From WHSW01 sp963842795 (GTDB lineage: Bacteria > Actinomycetota > Thermoleophilia > Solirubrobacterales > 70-9), in assembly GCA_963842795.1 (NCBI GenBank), contig CAWJHV010000026.1, forward strand, positions 1-64,000: 64,000 nt of DNA, written 5' to 3'. How positions within the stretch are numbered: the stretch's first letter is position 1; each line of letters starts with the position of its first letter. Positions 25,528-34,615 of the stretch are shown piece after piece. The notes beneath the pieces were generated by a model. It made no database searches. It was not told where the DNA came from and saw only the letters and a program-made list of their open reading frames with translations. The translations under genes were made by a program, and so were the position numbers.

Positions 25528-27909
25528 ATGGGCGTCATGACGTTCTACGGGGGCGCGAAAAACCAGCTGCTGGCGCTCTGCGCCGGCCTCCTGCTGACGT
25601 TGGCCGCCACAGCCCCGGCGGCCTCGGCCGAGGTTCGCTTCGGCTTCAACGAGTGGCAGATCCCCGCGCATTACCCGCTGCAGGCGCAGCTCGGGGCCCC
25701 GATCCGCCGACTCTCGGTGAACTGGAACGAGGTCGAGCCGAGCCCTGGAGGCTGGAGCTGGTCGCGAATCGACGCCCAGTATCAATCCCTCGTCCAGGCG
25801 GGCCTGCAGCCGCTGTTGATTGCGCGCGCCGCGCCCTGCTGGGCCCATCCGTCGACGCCCTGCTCCGAGGTCGGCGCGACACCCCCCGACCCGACCTACG
25901 ACGCCGCTTGGGCCGAGTTCGTCGGGCGGCTTGCCGCCCGATATCCAGCGTCGGTCGGGGTCGAGATCTGGAACGAGCCCAACATCACGCCCGCCTTCCT
26001 CCCCTACCCGAGTCCGGTGCGGTACACGGAGTTGCTGAAGGCCGCATACGTGGCCGTGAAGGGCGTTGATCCATCAATGCCCGTGGTCTCCGGTGGCCTC
26101 TTCGTCAGCCGCGGGACGGGTTCGTTCGGGATGGGAAACGACCAGTTCCTGGCCGGTATGTATGCCGCCGGTGCGAAGGGCTACATGGACGGGATCGGGG
26201 TGCACCCGTATCCGCGCACGGATGGGCTCGATCCACCGCCGCGGGTCTACGACCCGACTGTGCTCGACCGGATCCTGGCCGGTGTGCGCGCCGCGCGCGA
26301 CGCCGCCGGGGACGCTTCGACACCGATCTGGATCACCGAGGTGGGGGAATCGACCGGGACCATGGCCGGCTTCCCGGCCGCCGTCAGCGAGGATCAACAG
26401 GCCTCGGACATGGTCGCGATCGTGCGCGCGATCAGGGCGGCCGCGGACGTACGGGTCGCGATCATCCACCGCCTCGTCGACGTGCCGCTCGCGCTCGGGG
26501 GCGCGTACGCCGAGGTCGAGGCCGGTTTCGGCGTCTTCCGGGTCGACGGCTCGCCGAAGCCCGCTGCATGCGCCCTCAGCGGCGAGCTCGGCGGCGCCCT
26601 GGCGGCGAGCGACGCCTGCCTGGACGACCCGCCGACGGCAGGCGATGACGCCGCGACCGTGACCGAGGACGATCCGGCGGCGACCATCGACCTGCTCGCC
26701 AACGATGCCGACGTCGACGGGGGCCCGATGGCGATCGAGTCGGTCACCGAGCCGGCCCACGGCACGGTCGCGATCGCCGGCCCGTCGCCCGAGCTCACCT
26801 ACCAGCCCGATCCCGACTACTGCAACGACACCGGCGCCGACACGCCCGACGGCTTCTCCTACACGCTCAACGGCGGGGCCACCGCCCAGGTAGCGGTCAC
26901 GGTCGCCTGCCTGGACGACCCGCCGACGGCAGGCGATGACGCCGCGACCGTGACCGAGGACGATCCGGCGGCGACCATCGACCTGCTCGCCAACGATGCC
27001 GACGTCGACGGGGGCCCGATGGCGATCGAGTCGGTCACCGAGCCGGCCCACGGCACGGTCGCGATCGCCGGCCCGTCGCCCGAGCTCACCTACCAGCCCG
27101 ATCCCGACTACTGCAACGACACCGGCGCCGACACGCCCGACGGCTTCTCCTACACGCTCAACGGCGGGGCCACCGCCCAGGTAGCGGTCACGGTCGCATG
27201 CCTGGACGACGCCCCGGACACCGCCAGGCCGCGCGCCTCCGCGCCGGTCGTCGCGCTGCGGCCCGACGTCACTCTGGCGCGCGGCGGCTCGGTGGTGCGG
27301 GCGCGGGTCAGCTGGCCGGAGGCGGCCGACGACCGCACTGCGGGCGCCGAGCTCGAGTACAACCTGAAACAGCAGGTCGACGGCGGCGCGTGGAGGGGCG
27401 CGACCGGGTGGGTGTCCGCGCGCAGCGTCGACCGCGCGCTCGCCGCAGGGACGTCCTACCGCTTCCGGGTGCTCGCCCGCGACGCGGCCGGCAACGTCGG
27501 TCGCGCGGAGACGGCCGACGCGGTCGCGCCCAGCGTGCTGGTGGCCGACGACAGCGCGATCTCCTACTCCCAGGGATGGGTTACGAGCCGGCCGACGGCG
27601 AGGGTCTACGGCGGCTACTCGAGGCCGACGCGCAAGCCCGGGTCGAGCGCCTCATTCGAGTTCTCGGGTCGCGCCCTGGGCCTCGTGATGCGCCGGGCAG
27701 CCGGATCCGGGACGACCCAGGCATGCCTCGCGGACGTCACCGCCGGAACGCAGGCGGCCTGTACGGAGATCGATCTCGACTACGACGGCGCTGGCTCGAG
27801 GAGCGTCGTATACGCCCCCTCCGGTCTCGATCCCGGCCATGCCTACGAGCTCGTGGTCACCGACATCGCCGGTCGGGTCGAGCTGGACGCGGTCGCGCTC
27901 TTGGGCTGA
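25528..27909 (+). CDS. Secreted clan-GH-A-like glycoside hydrolase with duplicated Ig-like domains
   Basis: A 793-residue exported protein. Signal peptide about 1-34; a TIM-barrel hydrolase domain about 38-355 with the acid/base Glu150 in EIWNEPN and the probable nucleophile Glu270 in PIWITEVGES. Two tandem 97-residue Ig-like (VCBS/Big_9-type) domains follow at 365-461 and 462-558, then a fibronectin-like domain about 590-665 and a C-terminal beta domain with two cysteines. The layout suggests a surface or released glycanase acting on the polysaccharide made by this region, comparable to PslG (GH39) in the Psl locus. A GGAGG Shine-Dalgarno sequence lies 9 nt before the ATG. A paralogue is encoded at 29785-30849. 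Confidence 0.5.
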   Translation: MGVMTFYGGAKNQLLALCAGLLLTLAATAPAASAEVRFGFNEWQIPAHYPLQAQLGAPIRRLSVNWNEVEPSPGGWSWSRIDAQYQSLVQAGLQPLLIARAAPCWAHPSTPCSEVGATPPDPTYDAAWAEFVGRLAARYPASVGVEIWNEPNITPAFLPYPSPVRYTELLKAAYVAVKGVDPSMPVVSGGLFVSRGTGSFGMGNDQFLAGMYAAGAKGYMDGIGVHPYPRTDGLDPPPRVYDPTVLDRILAGVRAARDAAGDASTPIWITEVGESTGTMAGFPAAVSEDQQASDMVAIVRAIRAAADVRVAIIHRLVDVPLALGGAYAEVEAGFGVFRVDGSPKPAACALSGELGGALAASDACLDDPPTAGDDAATVTEDDPAATIDLLANDADVDGGPMAIESVTEPAHGTVAIAGPSPELTYQPDPDYCNDTGADTPDGFSYTLNGGATAQVAVTVACLDDPPTAGDDAATVTEDDPAATIDLLANDADVDGGPMAIESVTEPAHGTVAIAGPSPELTYQPDPDYCNDTGADTPDGFSYTLNGGATAQVAVTVACLDDAPDTARPRASAPVVALRPDVTLARGGSVVRARVSWPEAADDRTAGAELEYNLKQQVDGGAWRGATGWVSARSVDRALAAGTSYRFRVLARDAAGNVGRAETADAVAPSVLVADDSAISYSQGWVTSRPTARVYGGYSRPTRKPGSSASFEFSGRALGLVMRRAAGSGTTQACLADVTAGTQAACTEIDLDYDGAGSRSVVYAPSGLDPGHAYELVVTDIAGRVELDAVALLG
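26620..27201 (+). repeat. Nearly perfect 291-bp in-frame tandem duplication
   Basis: Unit 1 is 26620-26910 and unit 2 is 26911-27201. By eye they differ at one synonymous third position near the end (GCC versus GCA, Ala). Each unit encodes one 97-residue Ig-like domain. Such low divergence implies very recent duplication or ongoing homogenisation, so copy number may vary between strains. Confidence 0.5.
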
Positions 27910-27914
27910 GCCGC

Positions 27915-29060
27915 TCAGCTCGCGCCGTTGGCGGACGCCGACAGCGCCGGCGCCATCCGCTCGGCGACGTGGTCCCAGGTCAGAGCATCCGCGACCCGCC
28001 GTCGCCCGGCCGAGCCGAGGCGTCGGGCGAGGTCGTCGTCGGTCAATGCGCTCAGCATGGCCTCCGCCAGGGCCTCGGGGTCCCCGGGCGCAACAAGGGA
28101 CCCGGCCCGACCGTCGTCGAGGATCTCGGGGATCGACTGCACGGCCGTGCCGACGCACGGGACCCCGTGAGCCATCGCCTCGATCAGGACGAGGCCGTAG
28201 GGCTCGTACACCGATGGGAGGCAGAAGACGCGCGCACCGCGGTAGAGCTCCTGGAGGCGGTCGCGGCCCGAGACCTTGCCGTGGGTGCGCACCCCCGGGA
28301 TCTCGAAACGGCCGGGTGCGCCGACGATCTCCAGCCTCGCGTCGGGGAGCTGCCCGCGAACGAGGGCGAACGCCTCCAGCAGGCCGGGGCCGCCCTTGCG
28401 CTCGAAGTCACGGCCGACGAATAGGACGACCGGCTCGGCGGTCGGCTCCGCGGGTGCCGGCATCGTCTCGAAGCTGAGCCCGCCGCCGACGACAGAGACC
28501 CGCTCCGGATCGACGTCGTAGTCGCCGACCAGCGAATCCTCCGCCGGCCGGCCCATGGCGAAGAGATGGGCGGCGTCGCCGTACATGCGCCGCTCGAGCG
28601 CCAGCAGCTCGGCGCGCTCGCCGCGACCGAACGGCATCCACTCGGGCCAGCCGCGCTCGGCCATGAGGCGAGTCTGGTCGACGAACAACGCATACGGCCG
28701 GGGTTGCCCATCGACCCAGCCGTGGACCTGAAGGGCGAGATCGAAGTCGCCGTCGACGTCGGCGAGGCGATCGGCGAGGATCCTCGACAGGGTCCGATGA
28801 GCGCGGCGACTGGTGTGGAACCGTGCGCGCCAGGCGGCGCGCGAAGGACGAAAGTTCGCCGCGGCGAGCGCCGCTCGCCGGGCGCCGTGCGGCGCATAGT
28901 CGACGATTCGGACACCGGGAAAGCGTCGATCGAGAGCCTCGAGCAGGTAGTGGCCGACGCCGGAGAGCGCGCTCGTCGGGTCGCCCTCGACGAGGCCGAG
29001 GATGCGGGTCGAGCCGCGACCGCCGCCTGGCTCCGGCGTCCGGTCGGCTGGCTCGGTCAC
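27915..29060 (-). CDS. GT4-family glycosyltransferase
   Basis: A 381-residue GT-B glycosyltransferase. The N-terminal half includes GLVEGDPTSALSGVGHYLL and VDQTRLMAERGWPEW. The donor half has VVLFVGRDFERKGGPGLLEAF, the binding segment RVFCLPSVYEPYGLVLIEAMAHGVPCVG with the EX7E motif, and a normal C-terminal helix. The open frame extends far upstream, but the GTG at 29060 overlaps the stop of the methyltransferase gene by 4 bp (GTGA), which fixes the start. Third gene of a minus-strand operon: hydrolase, methyltransferase, glycosyltransferase. Confidence 0.5.
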   Translation of the reverse strand: MTEPADRTPEPGGGRGSTRILGLVEGDPTSALSGVGHYLLEALDRRFPGVRIVDYAPHGARRAALAAANFRPSRAAWRARFHTSRRAHRTLSRILADRLADVDGDFDLALQVHGWVDGQPRPYALFVDQTRLMAERGWPEWMPFGRGERAELLALERRMYGDAAHLFAMGRPAEDSLVGDYDVDPERVSVVGGGLSFETMPAPAEPTAEPVVLFVGRDFERKGGPGLLEAFALVRGQLPDARLEIVGAPGRFEIPGVRTHGKVSGRDRLQELYRGARVFCLPSVYEPYGLVLIEAMAHGVPCVGTAVQSIPEILDDGRAGSLVAPGDPEALAEAMLSALTDDDLARRLGSAGRRRVADALTWDHVAERMAPALSASANGAS

Positions 29061-29791
29061 GAGCTCACGCCCTTGCGGGCTGCCACCACGTAGTGGGTTG
29101 CGAGGTTCGCCCGGCGGTTTGCGAATGCCCAGTCCTCGTAGCGAACGTAGAGCGCCCGGAGGCGCGGAAAGCGGTCGAAGTAGTCGGCGCCCCGCCAGAG
29201 CGGGATCACGTGGGCCGTATCCCAGCCGGCGAGCGTCTCGCGAAGACCGCGATCGTCGCACCTGTCGTAGTGGGCCGGAAAGACCGTGTCGACGGGGCGG
29301 CGCATGAGCCGCGCGACCAGCCCGCGGCCGACCCGGTCCGGCATCGCCCGGTTCGCGATCGCGAACGCCGCGTTCCGCCCCGACAGGCAGGCGACGAACC
29401 AGCCACCGGCCCTCGCATAGCGGTGGAGGTTGTCGAGGGCTCCGGCGAGGTCGCCGACGTGCTCCAGTGCCTGCCAGGCCACGATCAGGTCGAACCGGTC
29501 GACCAGGCCCGGCACCGGCTGCTGGATGTCGACCGCGACGGTCTCGTCGTACGAGCCCGCCGGACTGATGTCGAGCTCCTCGGCCGAGAGGTCGAGGCCG
29601 ACGTAGTACGAATCCGCCGGTCGGTCCTCGGGAGCGATCGTCGGCCGCCGCCCGGCGCCGACGTCGAGCACGTTGACGCCGGGCCGCAGCGCGTCGTTGA
29701 CGAACCGCCAGAACTCGGCCCCCCACTGCTCGCCGTAGCGGACCGAGGGCGGCGGGCCGCTCAGGGCCGCGTTTCTCGGCTCGCTCAGCAC
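29057..29791 (-). CDS. Class I SAM-dependent methyltransferase
   Basis: A 244-residue methyltransferase. The SAM motif is GVNVLDVGAGRRPT, the acidic residue after strand 2 lies in SYYVGLDLSAEELDI, and motif IV/post-I reads FDLIVAWQALEHVGDLAGALDNL. The latter is typical of Methyltransf_11/23 enzymes. The GTG at 29791 overlaps the upstream hydrolase stop by 7 bp and the 3' end overlaps the downstream GT4 start by 4 bp. A longer start at 29827 is possible but would run deeper into the hydrolase gene. Probably methylates a sugar of the surface glycan. Confidence 0.5.
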   Translation of the reverse strand: MLSEPRNAALSGPPPSVRYGEQWGAEFWRFVNDALRPGVNVLDVGAGRRPTIAPEDRPADSYYVGLDLSAEELDISPAGSYDETVAVDIQQPVPGLVDRFDLIVAWQALEHVGDLAGALDNLHRYARAGGWFVACLSGRNAAFAIANRAMPDRVGRGLVARLMRRPVDTVFPAHYDRCDDRGLRETLAGWDTAHVIPLWRGADYFDRFPRLRALYVRYEDWAFANRRANLATHYVVAARKGVSS

Positions 29792-30849
29792 GACAGCGAG
29801 CCACCGAACTCGTGACTGAGGGCGCACGCGGCCGGCTTCGGCGTCCCGTCGGCCCGGAAGACCCCGAACCCCGACTCGAGCCGAGCGAGCGGACCGGCCC
29901 CCGGCGCCCAGCGGGCGTCCACGAGCCGATGGACGAGGGCGAGCCGCACATCCGGATCCCCGTCCGCGGCGCGGACCATCGCCAGCAGGTCGGCCGCCTG
30001 CCGGGCGCCGGTGACGCCCGGCGGAAAGACCGTGCCGGACTGCGTCGAGACGCCCATCTCGGTGATCCAGATCGGCGTCGACGATCGACCGGCCGCGTCC
30101 CGAACCGCTCGCAGCCTCTGCAGATCCTGCTCCATCGCGCCCAAGTCGTATCGACTCCGGCCGCCCGGCACAGCGGCGAGCGGGTAGGGGTGGGCTCCGA
30201 TCCCGTCCATCGACGCGTCGGCCGCGTACATGGCGCGCAGGAACTGCGCGTCACCGATCGCGTATCGATGGGTGGTCGGGTTCGGCAGCAGTCCGCCCGA
30301 GATCACCGGCATCTGAGGCTCGACGCTCTTGACGGCCCGATATGCGGCGTTCAGCAGCTCCACATAGCGCGCCGGATCGGGACGTGGCGGGAACATCCGA
30401 ACCGCGTTCGGCTCGTTCCACACCTCGATCCCGACCGCGTCCGGGTATCGGGCGGCGAGGCGCCGCACGTACTCGGACCACGCGGGGTCGAAGGCGGGGG
30501 ACGGAACGCCCGAGCAGGCGTCACCGGGGCTTCCGGTCCAGCAGGGCGCCCCGACGGCCAGTATCAACGGGTGCAGGCCGTCCGCGCGCATCCGGGTGTA
30601 GTGGGAGTCGAAGCTGGAGAAGCGCCAGTGTCCGGGCCGCGCCTCGACCGAGCTCCACGGAACCTTGAACCGGATCACCGGCATCCCGACGTCTGCCTGA
30701 AGCTCGAACGAGCCCGGGACGATGTCCTCGTTGAAGCCGAACTGGGTATCGGGCTGGTCAGAACCGCCGCCACATCCGGCCGGCGACGATCCGAGCAGGA
30801 GCCCGACGGCCACCAGCGCCCACCGGGCCCGGATTGCATCTCTCGACAA
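29785..30849 (-). CDS. Lipoprotein clan-GH-A-like glycoside hydrolase (paralogue of 25528-27909)
   Basis: A 354-residue exported hydrolase. The signal sequence ends at SSPAGC (Cys26), a lipobox-like site with an atypical Pro at -3, so it may be membrane-anchored by lipid. The catalytic domain aligns well with the hydrolase at 25528-27909: WSSVEARPGHW, EVWNEPN (acid/base Glu146), GIGAHPYP and PIWITEMGVST (nucleophile Glu264), ending in the same FGVFRADGTPKPAACALS tail. It lacks the Ig-like modules. The TTG start is supported by an AAGGAG Shine-Dalgarno sequence 8 nt upstream. First gene of a three-gene operon with a methyltransferase and a GT4. Confidence 0.5.
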   Translation of the reverse strand: MSRDAIRARWALVAVGLLLGSSPAGCGGGSDQPDTQFGFNEDIVPGSFELQADVGMPVIRFKVPWSSVEARPGHWRFSSFDSHYTRMRADGLHPLILAVGAPCWTGSPGDACSGVPSPAFDPAWSEYVRRLAARYPDAVGIEVWNEPNAVRMFPPRPDPARYVELLNAAYRAVKSVEPQMPVISGGLLPNPTTHRYAIGDAQFLRAMYAADASMDGIGAHPYPLAAVPGGRSRYDLGAMEQDLQRLRAVRDAAGRSSTPIWITEMGVSTQSGTVFPPGVTGARQAADLLAMVRAADGDPDVRLALVHRLVDARWAPGAGPLARLESGFGVFRADGTPKPAACALSHEFGGSLSC

Positions 30850-30890
30850 CGGCTTCGCTCCTTATCGGCCTACGTGGGCTGGCGGGCGAC

Positions 30891-30896
30891 TAGGGT
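30891..30896 (+). promoter_or_regulatory. Putative -10 element for the GT4 gene (leaderless)
   Basis: TAGGGT, 9 nt before the ATG at 30906. Confidence 0.5.
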
Positions 30897-30905
30897 GTCG
30901 CGGCC

Positions 30906-32216
30906 ATGGTCGTGGTCTCGTCCGGGTTCCACAAGACCCACATAACGACGGCGGCGCGGGAGGCCTACGACCGCGGCCTGCTCGCGCGCTTCCTCGTCGG
31001 TGCATACCCAACCGATCGGCTGAAGCGGTTGCTCCGGCTGCTCCGGCTCTCGGAGCGCGGCCGGATCAGCCGCCTGATGGAACGCGACGAGGCGATCCCT
31101 CGGGACAGCATGCGCGTCCTCTGGCTCCCCGAGCTTCTCTACGAGATCGTCGCGGCGGTCGCGAGGGTTCCGATCCTGCATCGATGGTACGAGCCCGCGG
31201 CCGTGTCCACGTTCGGTTTCTACGGCCGGCTCGCGGCGCGCGAGCTGCGTCGCGTCGGGCCGGCCCGCGTCTACCACTTCCGCGCCGGATTCGGTCAGTC
31301 GTCGATCCCGCTCGCGCAGCAGCTCGGGATGCACGTGATCTGCGATCACGCCATCGCCCACCCGGTCGTGATGGACGAGCTGATCCGCAACCGGGGGCGA
31401 TCGGCGCGGCTCGACGGCGGCTCCTCGGCGGCCACGGACGACCCCGAGCTCAGCCCGGCCGAGCGCTGCTTTCTCGCGGATGTCGACGCGTCCGACTCGG
31501 TGCTCGTCAACTCGGAGTTCGCCAAGGCGACGTATGTGGCCATGGGCTGGCCTGCTGATCGCGTCCACGTCGTCTACCTGGGCGTCGACAACAACTTCCT
31601 CGCGGCGGTGGGCGACGTCCATCGGGAGCCGGCCGGCGGCACGTTGAGGATGCTGTTCGCGGGCCGGTTCGAGCGCCGCAAGGGCGTCGACGTCCTCGTC
31701 GAGGCGCTCGCGGAGCTGGACTCGGTCGATTGGGAGCTCTTGATCGCGGGGCCGATAACGGCCGATGTCGAGGCGGAGCATTCCGATTTCCTGGCCGATC
31801 CGCGGGTCGTCGAGCTCGGGACCCTGAGCCGTCCGGAGCTCGCCCGCCGCATGCTCGAGGTCCCGGTGTTCGTGTTCCCGTCCTACGCCGAGGGATCGGC
31901 CCGCGCCGTGTACGAGGCGCTGGCCTGCGGTTGCTACGTCATCGCCACGCCGAACTCGGGCTCGATCGTCGAGGACGGGATCCATGGCGCGCTCGTTCCG
32001 CCCGGGGACGCCGAGGCTCTCGCGGCCGCAATCGAGGTCGCCGACCGCGACCGTGAGCGGCTGGCCCTGATCGGGAATCACAACGCGGCGGTCGTCGCCG
32101 AGCGCCACCGGCAGGAGGACTACGGCGAGGGCCTCGAGCGCCTCTACCGGGCGCTGTCTCAGGTCGACGACGATTCGCGGGCCGGGGGAAGCTCGGCCGT
32201 CACGGCAACGCAGTAG
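30906..32216 (+). CDS. GT4-family glycosyltransferase
   Basis: A 436-residue GT-B glycosyltransferase. It opens VVVSSGFHKTHITTAAREAYDRG, has RVYHFRAGFGQSSIPLAQ in the acceptor domain and LRMLFAGRFERRKGVDVLVEAL at the start of the donor domain. The active-site segment VFVFPSYAEGSARAVYEALACGCYVIA carries the EX7E pattern. The ATG follows TAGGGT by 9 nt. Its 3' end overlaps the convergent methyltransferase gene by 58 bp. Specificity unknown; the context is surface-glycan assembly. Confidence 0.5.
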   Translation: MVVVSSGFHKTHITTAAREAYDRGLLARFLVGAYPTDRLKRLLRLLRLSERGRISRLMERDEAIPRDSMRVLWLPELLYEIVAAVARVPILHRWYEPAAVSTFGFYGRLAARELRRVGPARVYHFRAGFGQSSIPLAQQLGMHVICDHAIAHPVVMDELIRNRGRSARLDGGSSAATDDPELSPAERCFLADVDASDSVLVNSEFAKATYVAMGWPADRVHVVYLGVDNNFLAAVGDVHREPAGGTLRMLFAGRFERRKGVDVLVEALAELDSVDWELLIAGPITADVEAEHSDFLADPRVVELGTLSRPELARRMLEVPVFVFPSYAEGSARAVYEALACGCYVIATPNSGSIVEDGIHGALVPPGDAEALAAAIEVADRDRERLALIGNHNAAVVAERHRQEDYGEGLERLYRALSQVDDDSRAGGSSAVTATQ

Positions 32217-33010
32217 CTCGGAAAGCGGATGAAGCGGACCGCGTATGCGTCGAGCAGGGCGAGCGGCCGCAGCGGCAGGGTCACGGCCCAGGCGAGGACG
32301 GTGCTGATCCTCCCCACCATCGACATGACGTAGAGGACGGCCTGGCACACGGGTCCGACCACGTATTCGGCGGCGGTGATCTCGAAGCCCGCGGCGCCGA
32401 GGATCTCCCGCAACTGCTCGTGGCTGTAGCCGTAGACCACGTGACGGCCGTCCTCGACCTCCGAGATGTCATCGCCGAAGACGTTCGCGCGATGGTCCAG
32501 CGAAGGGGTCGTGAGCAGGAGCCGGCCCCCGGGCCTGGTTATCGACGCGAGGTCGCGAGCGAGCTTGGGCGAATCGATGATGTGCTCGATCACCTCCATG
32601 CAGAGAACCTGATCGAACGTGCCCAGCCGGGGCGCCATCCGATCGAGCTCCCGAAGGTCGCCGGTGATGAAGCGGGCGCGGGCGGAGAGCCCGAGGACGT
32701 CCGTCCTCTCGGTCGCCTTCTCGTTGTTCTCCTCCTCGAACGAGATCCCGGTGACGTCGTTGCCACGCTTGGCCGCGTAGAGGGTGAACAGGCCCGAGCC
32801 GCAGCCCGCGTCACAGGTCCTCACACCGGGGCCGGCGAGCAGCCTTCGCCGGATCCACATCCAGCGACTCACCATCGACGGATCGCCGTGCAGCAGCAGG
32901 CCGAACCAGCCGAAGATCCGAATGAACGGATGGTGCGCGAGGATCCGCGTGATCGCCCGTTCCGGGAGGCTTTGGCGCAGCGGCGCCGGTTGGGTCGACG
33001 TGTGCGCCAC
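32159..33010 (-). CDS. Class I SAM methyltransferase, possibly membrane-associated
   Basis: A 283-residue methyltransferase. The SAM motif is VRTCDAGCGSGLFTLYAAKRG, followed by VTGISFEEENNEKA, FDQVLCMEVIEHIIDSPKLARDL and a late LLLTTPSLDHR. The C-terminus is hydrophobic (AVLYVMSMVGRISTVLAWAVTLPLRPLALL), suggesting contact with the membrane and perhaps action on a lipid-linked glycan. The open frame continues far upstream, but a TACGAT hexamer lies 9 nt before the GTG at 33010, which fits the local leaderless pattern. Overlaps the convergent GT4 by 58 bp. Confidence 0.5.
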   Translation of the reverse strand: MAHTSTQPAPLRQSLPERAITRILAHHPFIRIFGWFGLLLHGDPSMVSRWMWIRRRLLAGPGVRTCDAGCGSGLFTLYAAKRGNDVTGISFEEENNEKATERTDVLGLSARARFITGDLRELDRMAPRLGTFDQVLCMEVIEHIIDSPKLARDLASITRPGGRLLLTTPSLDHRANVFGDDISEVEDGRHVVYGYSHEQLREILGAAGFEITAAEYVVGPVCQAVLYVMSMVGRISTVLAWAVTLPLRPLALLDAYAVRFIRFPSYCVAVTAELPPARESSST

Positions 33011-33019
33011 GGACGCGGC

Positions 33020-33025
33020 ATCGTA
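33020..33025 (-). promoter_or_regulatory. Putative -10 element for the methyltransferase gene (leaderless)
   Basis: TACGAT on the minus strand, 9 nt before the GTG at 33010. Confidence 0.5.
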
Positions 33026-33106
33026 AAGAGTGCCCGCGGGACGCGTGGAGGTTGGTGGGGTGCGGGGGCCTGTTTCCAGGCTAGGCTTGCTGCCGCTCGC
33101 CGGCCA

Positions 33107-33793
33107 ATGCTTCGTCGAATCATCAGCCGCTTCGATCCCGACGCGCCGCTGCCGGACGGCGGTTTGCTGGCGCTCGTCATCTCCGACTACGTCGCCTACT
33201 ACTGCCCGACGCCGATGCGCAAGCGCTGGGAGATCAGGACCACGAACAAGCCGCAGTCCCCGACCAACCTCGCGCTGCTCTTCGTACCGCGGATGGTGAT
33301 GAACCCCTGCCTGCACGCCACGGCCCTGATGCGCATCGCCCTGAGCGGCCCCCGGTTCCTGCTCGGCTTCTGGCGCACGATCCTGATCTCGAAGCATTCG
33401 ATCGACGTCCAGCGCAACATCGAGATCGGTCCCGGTCTCGTCTTGCCCCACCCGGTCGGGATCAACATCGGGTGGGGCCTGCGCATCGGCACCAACGTGA
33501 CCCTCATGCACAACGTGTCGATCGGCCTTGCCGTGCCGAGCCCGCCGGGCGACACCAAGCTCTCGCCGACGCTGGAGGACGACGTGATCGTCTTCGGCGA
33601 CGCCTGGATCCTGGGGCCGATCACCATCGGTCGCGGCACGGTCGTGGGCGCCGGCGGGTACGTCGACGAGGACGTGGCGCCCGATTCGGTCTGTCCCGGC
33701 CGGGCGGCGGTGTTCCGCGAGCTGCGGGAGACCCGGAAGGCTCGCAAGCGGGCCGAAGCCGCCGCGGCCGATCAGGAGGCGGCCGACGCCTGA
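33107..33793 (+). CDS. Serine-acetyltransferase-like left-handed beta-helix acyltransferase
   Basis: A 228-residue hexapeptide-repeat transferase. An N-terminal helical part (LRRIISRFDPDAPLPDGG, NPCLHATALMRIAL) precedes coils of the left-handed beta-helix: NIEIGPGLVLPHPVGINIG, LRIGTNVTLMHNVSIGLAV, VIVFGDAWILGPITIG and GTVVGAGGYVDEDVAPDSV. The HPxGINIG element with its catalytic histidine is shared with serine acetyltransferases, but the polysaccharide context suggests O-acetylation of a sugar. The C-terminus is charged and Ala/Arg-rich. A TAGGCT hexamer at 33082-33087 would give a leader of about 12 nt. Confidence 0.5.
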   Translation: MLRRIISRFDPDAPLPDGGLLALVISDYVAYYCPTPMRKRWEIRTTNKPQSPTNLALLFVPRMVMNPCLHATALMRIALSGPRFLLGFWRTILISKHSIDVQRNIEIGPGLVLPHPVGINIGWGLRIGTNVTLMHNVSIGLAVPSPPGDTKLSPTLEDDVIVFGDAWILGPITIGRGTVVGAGGYVDEDVAPDSVCPGRAAVFRELRETRKARKRAEAAAADQEAADA

Positions 33794-33798
33794 GAAGC

Positions 33799-33817
33799 GC
33801 CGCGCCCGGGGCGCGGC
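33799..33817. terminator. GC hairpin between convergent genes
   Basis: Perfect 8-bp stem GCCGCGCC (33799-33806) / GGCGCGGC (33810-33817) with a CGG loop. It fills the 24-bp gap between the stop of the acyltransferase (33793) and the stop of the convergent FkbM gene (33818). It is a likely bidirectional terminator despite lacking a T-run. Confidence 0.5.
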
Positions 33818-34615
33818 TCACGACTTCGTGAACACCACGTCGCCGGCTGCGCCCGAGGCCGCGTATCCCAGGGAGTCCATGTAGGCGACCACCTCGGTGG
33901 CACGCTCATGCGGCCGCCCGGGGATCAATTCGACGACGACGACCGGGGAGCCGGCCTCGAGCGTGGCGCGCATCCCGGTCAGCGCCTCGAGCTCCCCGCC
34001 CTCTACGTCGATCTTCGCGAAGCTGAGGCCGGCCGCCGCGATCCCGCGCTCCTCGAGATACGCGTCGATCGTCACCGATTGCACGCTGATCCAGGCTTCG
34101 ACCGGCTTCACGGCCTTGGTCGACGACCAGCCCAGACGCTCGTTGATCCCGAGCTCGACCTCCTCGAGTCGGTCGGTGACCGCCCGGCGATCGAGGGTCA
34201 CCCTCTCGGCATCGTTGAGCTCGAGGTGACGGCGGAGGCGGTCGTGGGCTCTCGGATCCGGATCGAAGGCGTGGACCTCGGCTCCGAGCGCCGCCATCTG
34301 GAGCGTGGCATAGCCGATGTGATGGCCGACGTCGAGCGCGACGGTGTCACGTCGGACGTGACGCCGGATCAGGTCGCAGAGCGGTGGGTCATAGGCGCCA
34401 AGGAGCATCATGGCCTCGAAGAAGTCGTCGGGATCGACGGCCAGGGCGAGACCGTCCGGGTTTCGGTAGGGGACGTCGCGCTCGGCGAAGCGGCGGACGA
34501 GAGCCGCCCCGATGCGACCGCGCCCTCGGAAGGAAAGCCGGCGAGTCGGCGCCCATGCGCGCAGTGGCGCGGGAAGCTTCTCCACCGCGTGGTCGCGCGG
34601 GCGCGCAGGTGTCAC
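33818..34615 (-). CDS. FkbM-family SAM methyltransferase
   Basis: A 265-residue FkbM-type O-methyltransferase. The SAM region reads DTVALDVGHHIGYATLQMAALG, then VHAFDPDPRAHDRLRRHLELN. The family hallmark is LSFAKIDVEGGELEALTGM, and the end is VVVVELIPGRPHERA. FkbM enzymes methylate hydroxyls on polyketides, glycolipids and polysaccharides. Fourth and last gene of a minus-strand operon with two sulfotransferases and another methyltransferase; its start overlaps the preceding sulfotransferase by 4 bp. Confidence 0.5.
   Translation of the reverse strand: MTPARPRDHAVEKLPAPLRAWAPTRRLSFRGRGRIGAALVRRFAERDVPYRNPDGLALAVDPDDFFEAMMLLGAYDPPLCDLIRRHVRRDTVALDVGHHIGYATLQMAALGAEVHAFDPDPRAHDRLRRHLELNDAERVTLDRRAVTDRLEEVELGINERLGWSSTKAVKPVEAWISVQSVTIDAYLEERGIAAAGLSFAKIDVEGGELEALTGMRATLEAGSPVVVVELIPGRPHERATEVVAYMDSLGYAASGAAGDVVFTKS

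Noticed and set aside
29061..30254. Upstream extension of the GT4 at 27915-29060 (779-codon frame)
   Set aside because: The extension is out of frame with the methyltransferase and hydrolase genes that clearly occupy that DNA; the GTGA overlap at 29057-29060 gives a natural start.
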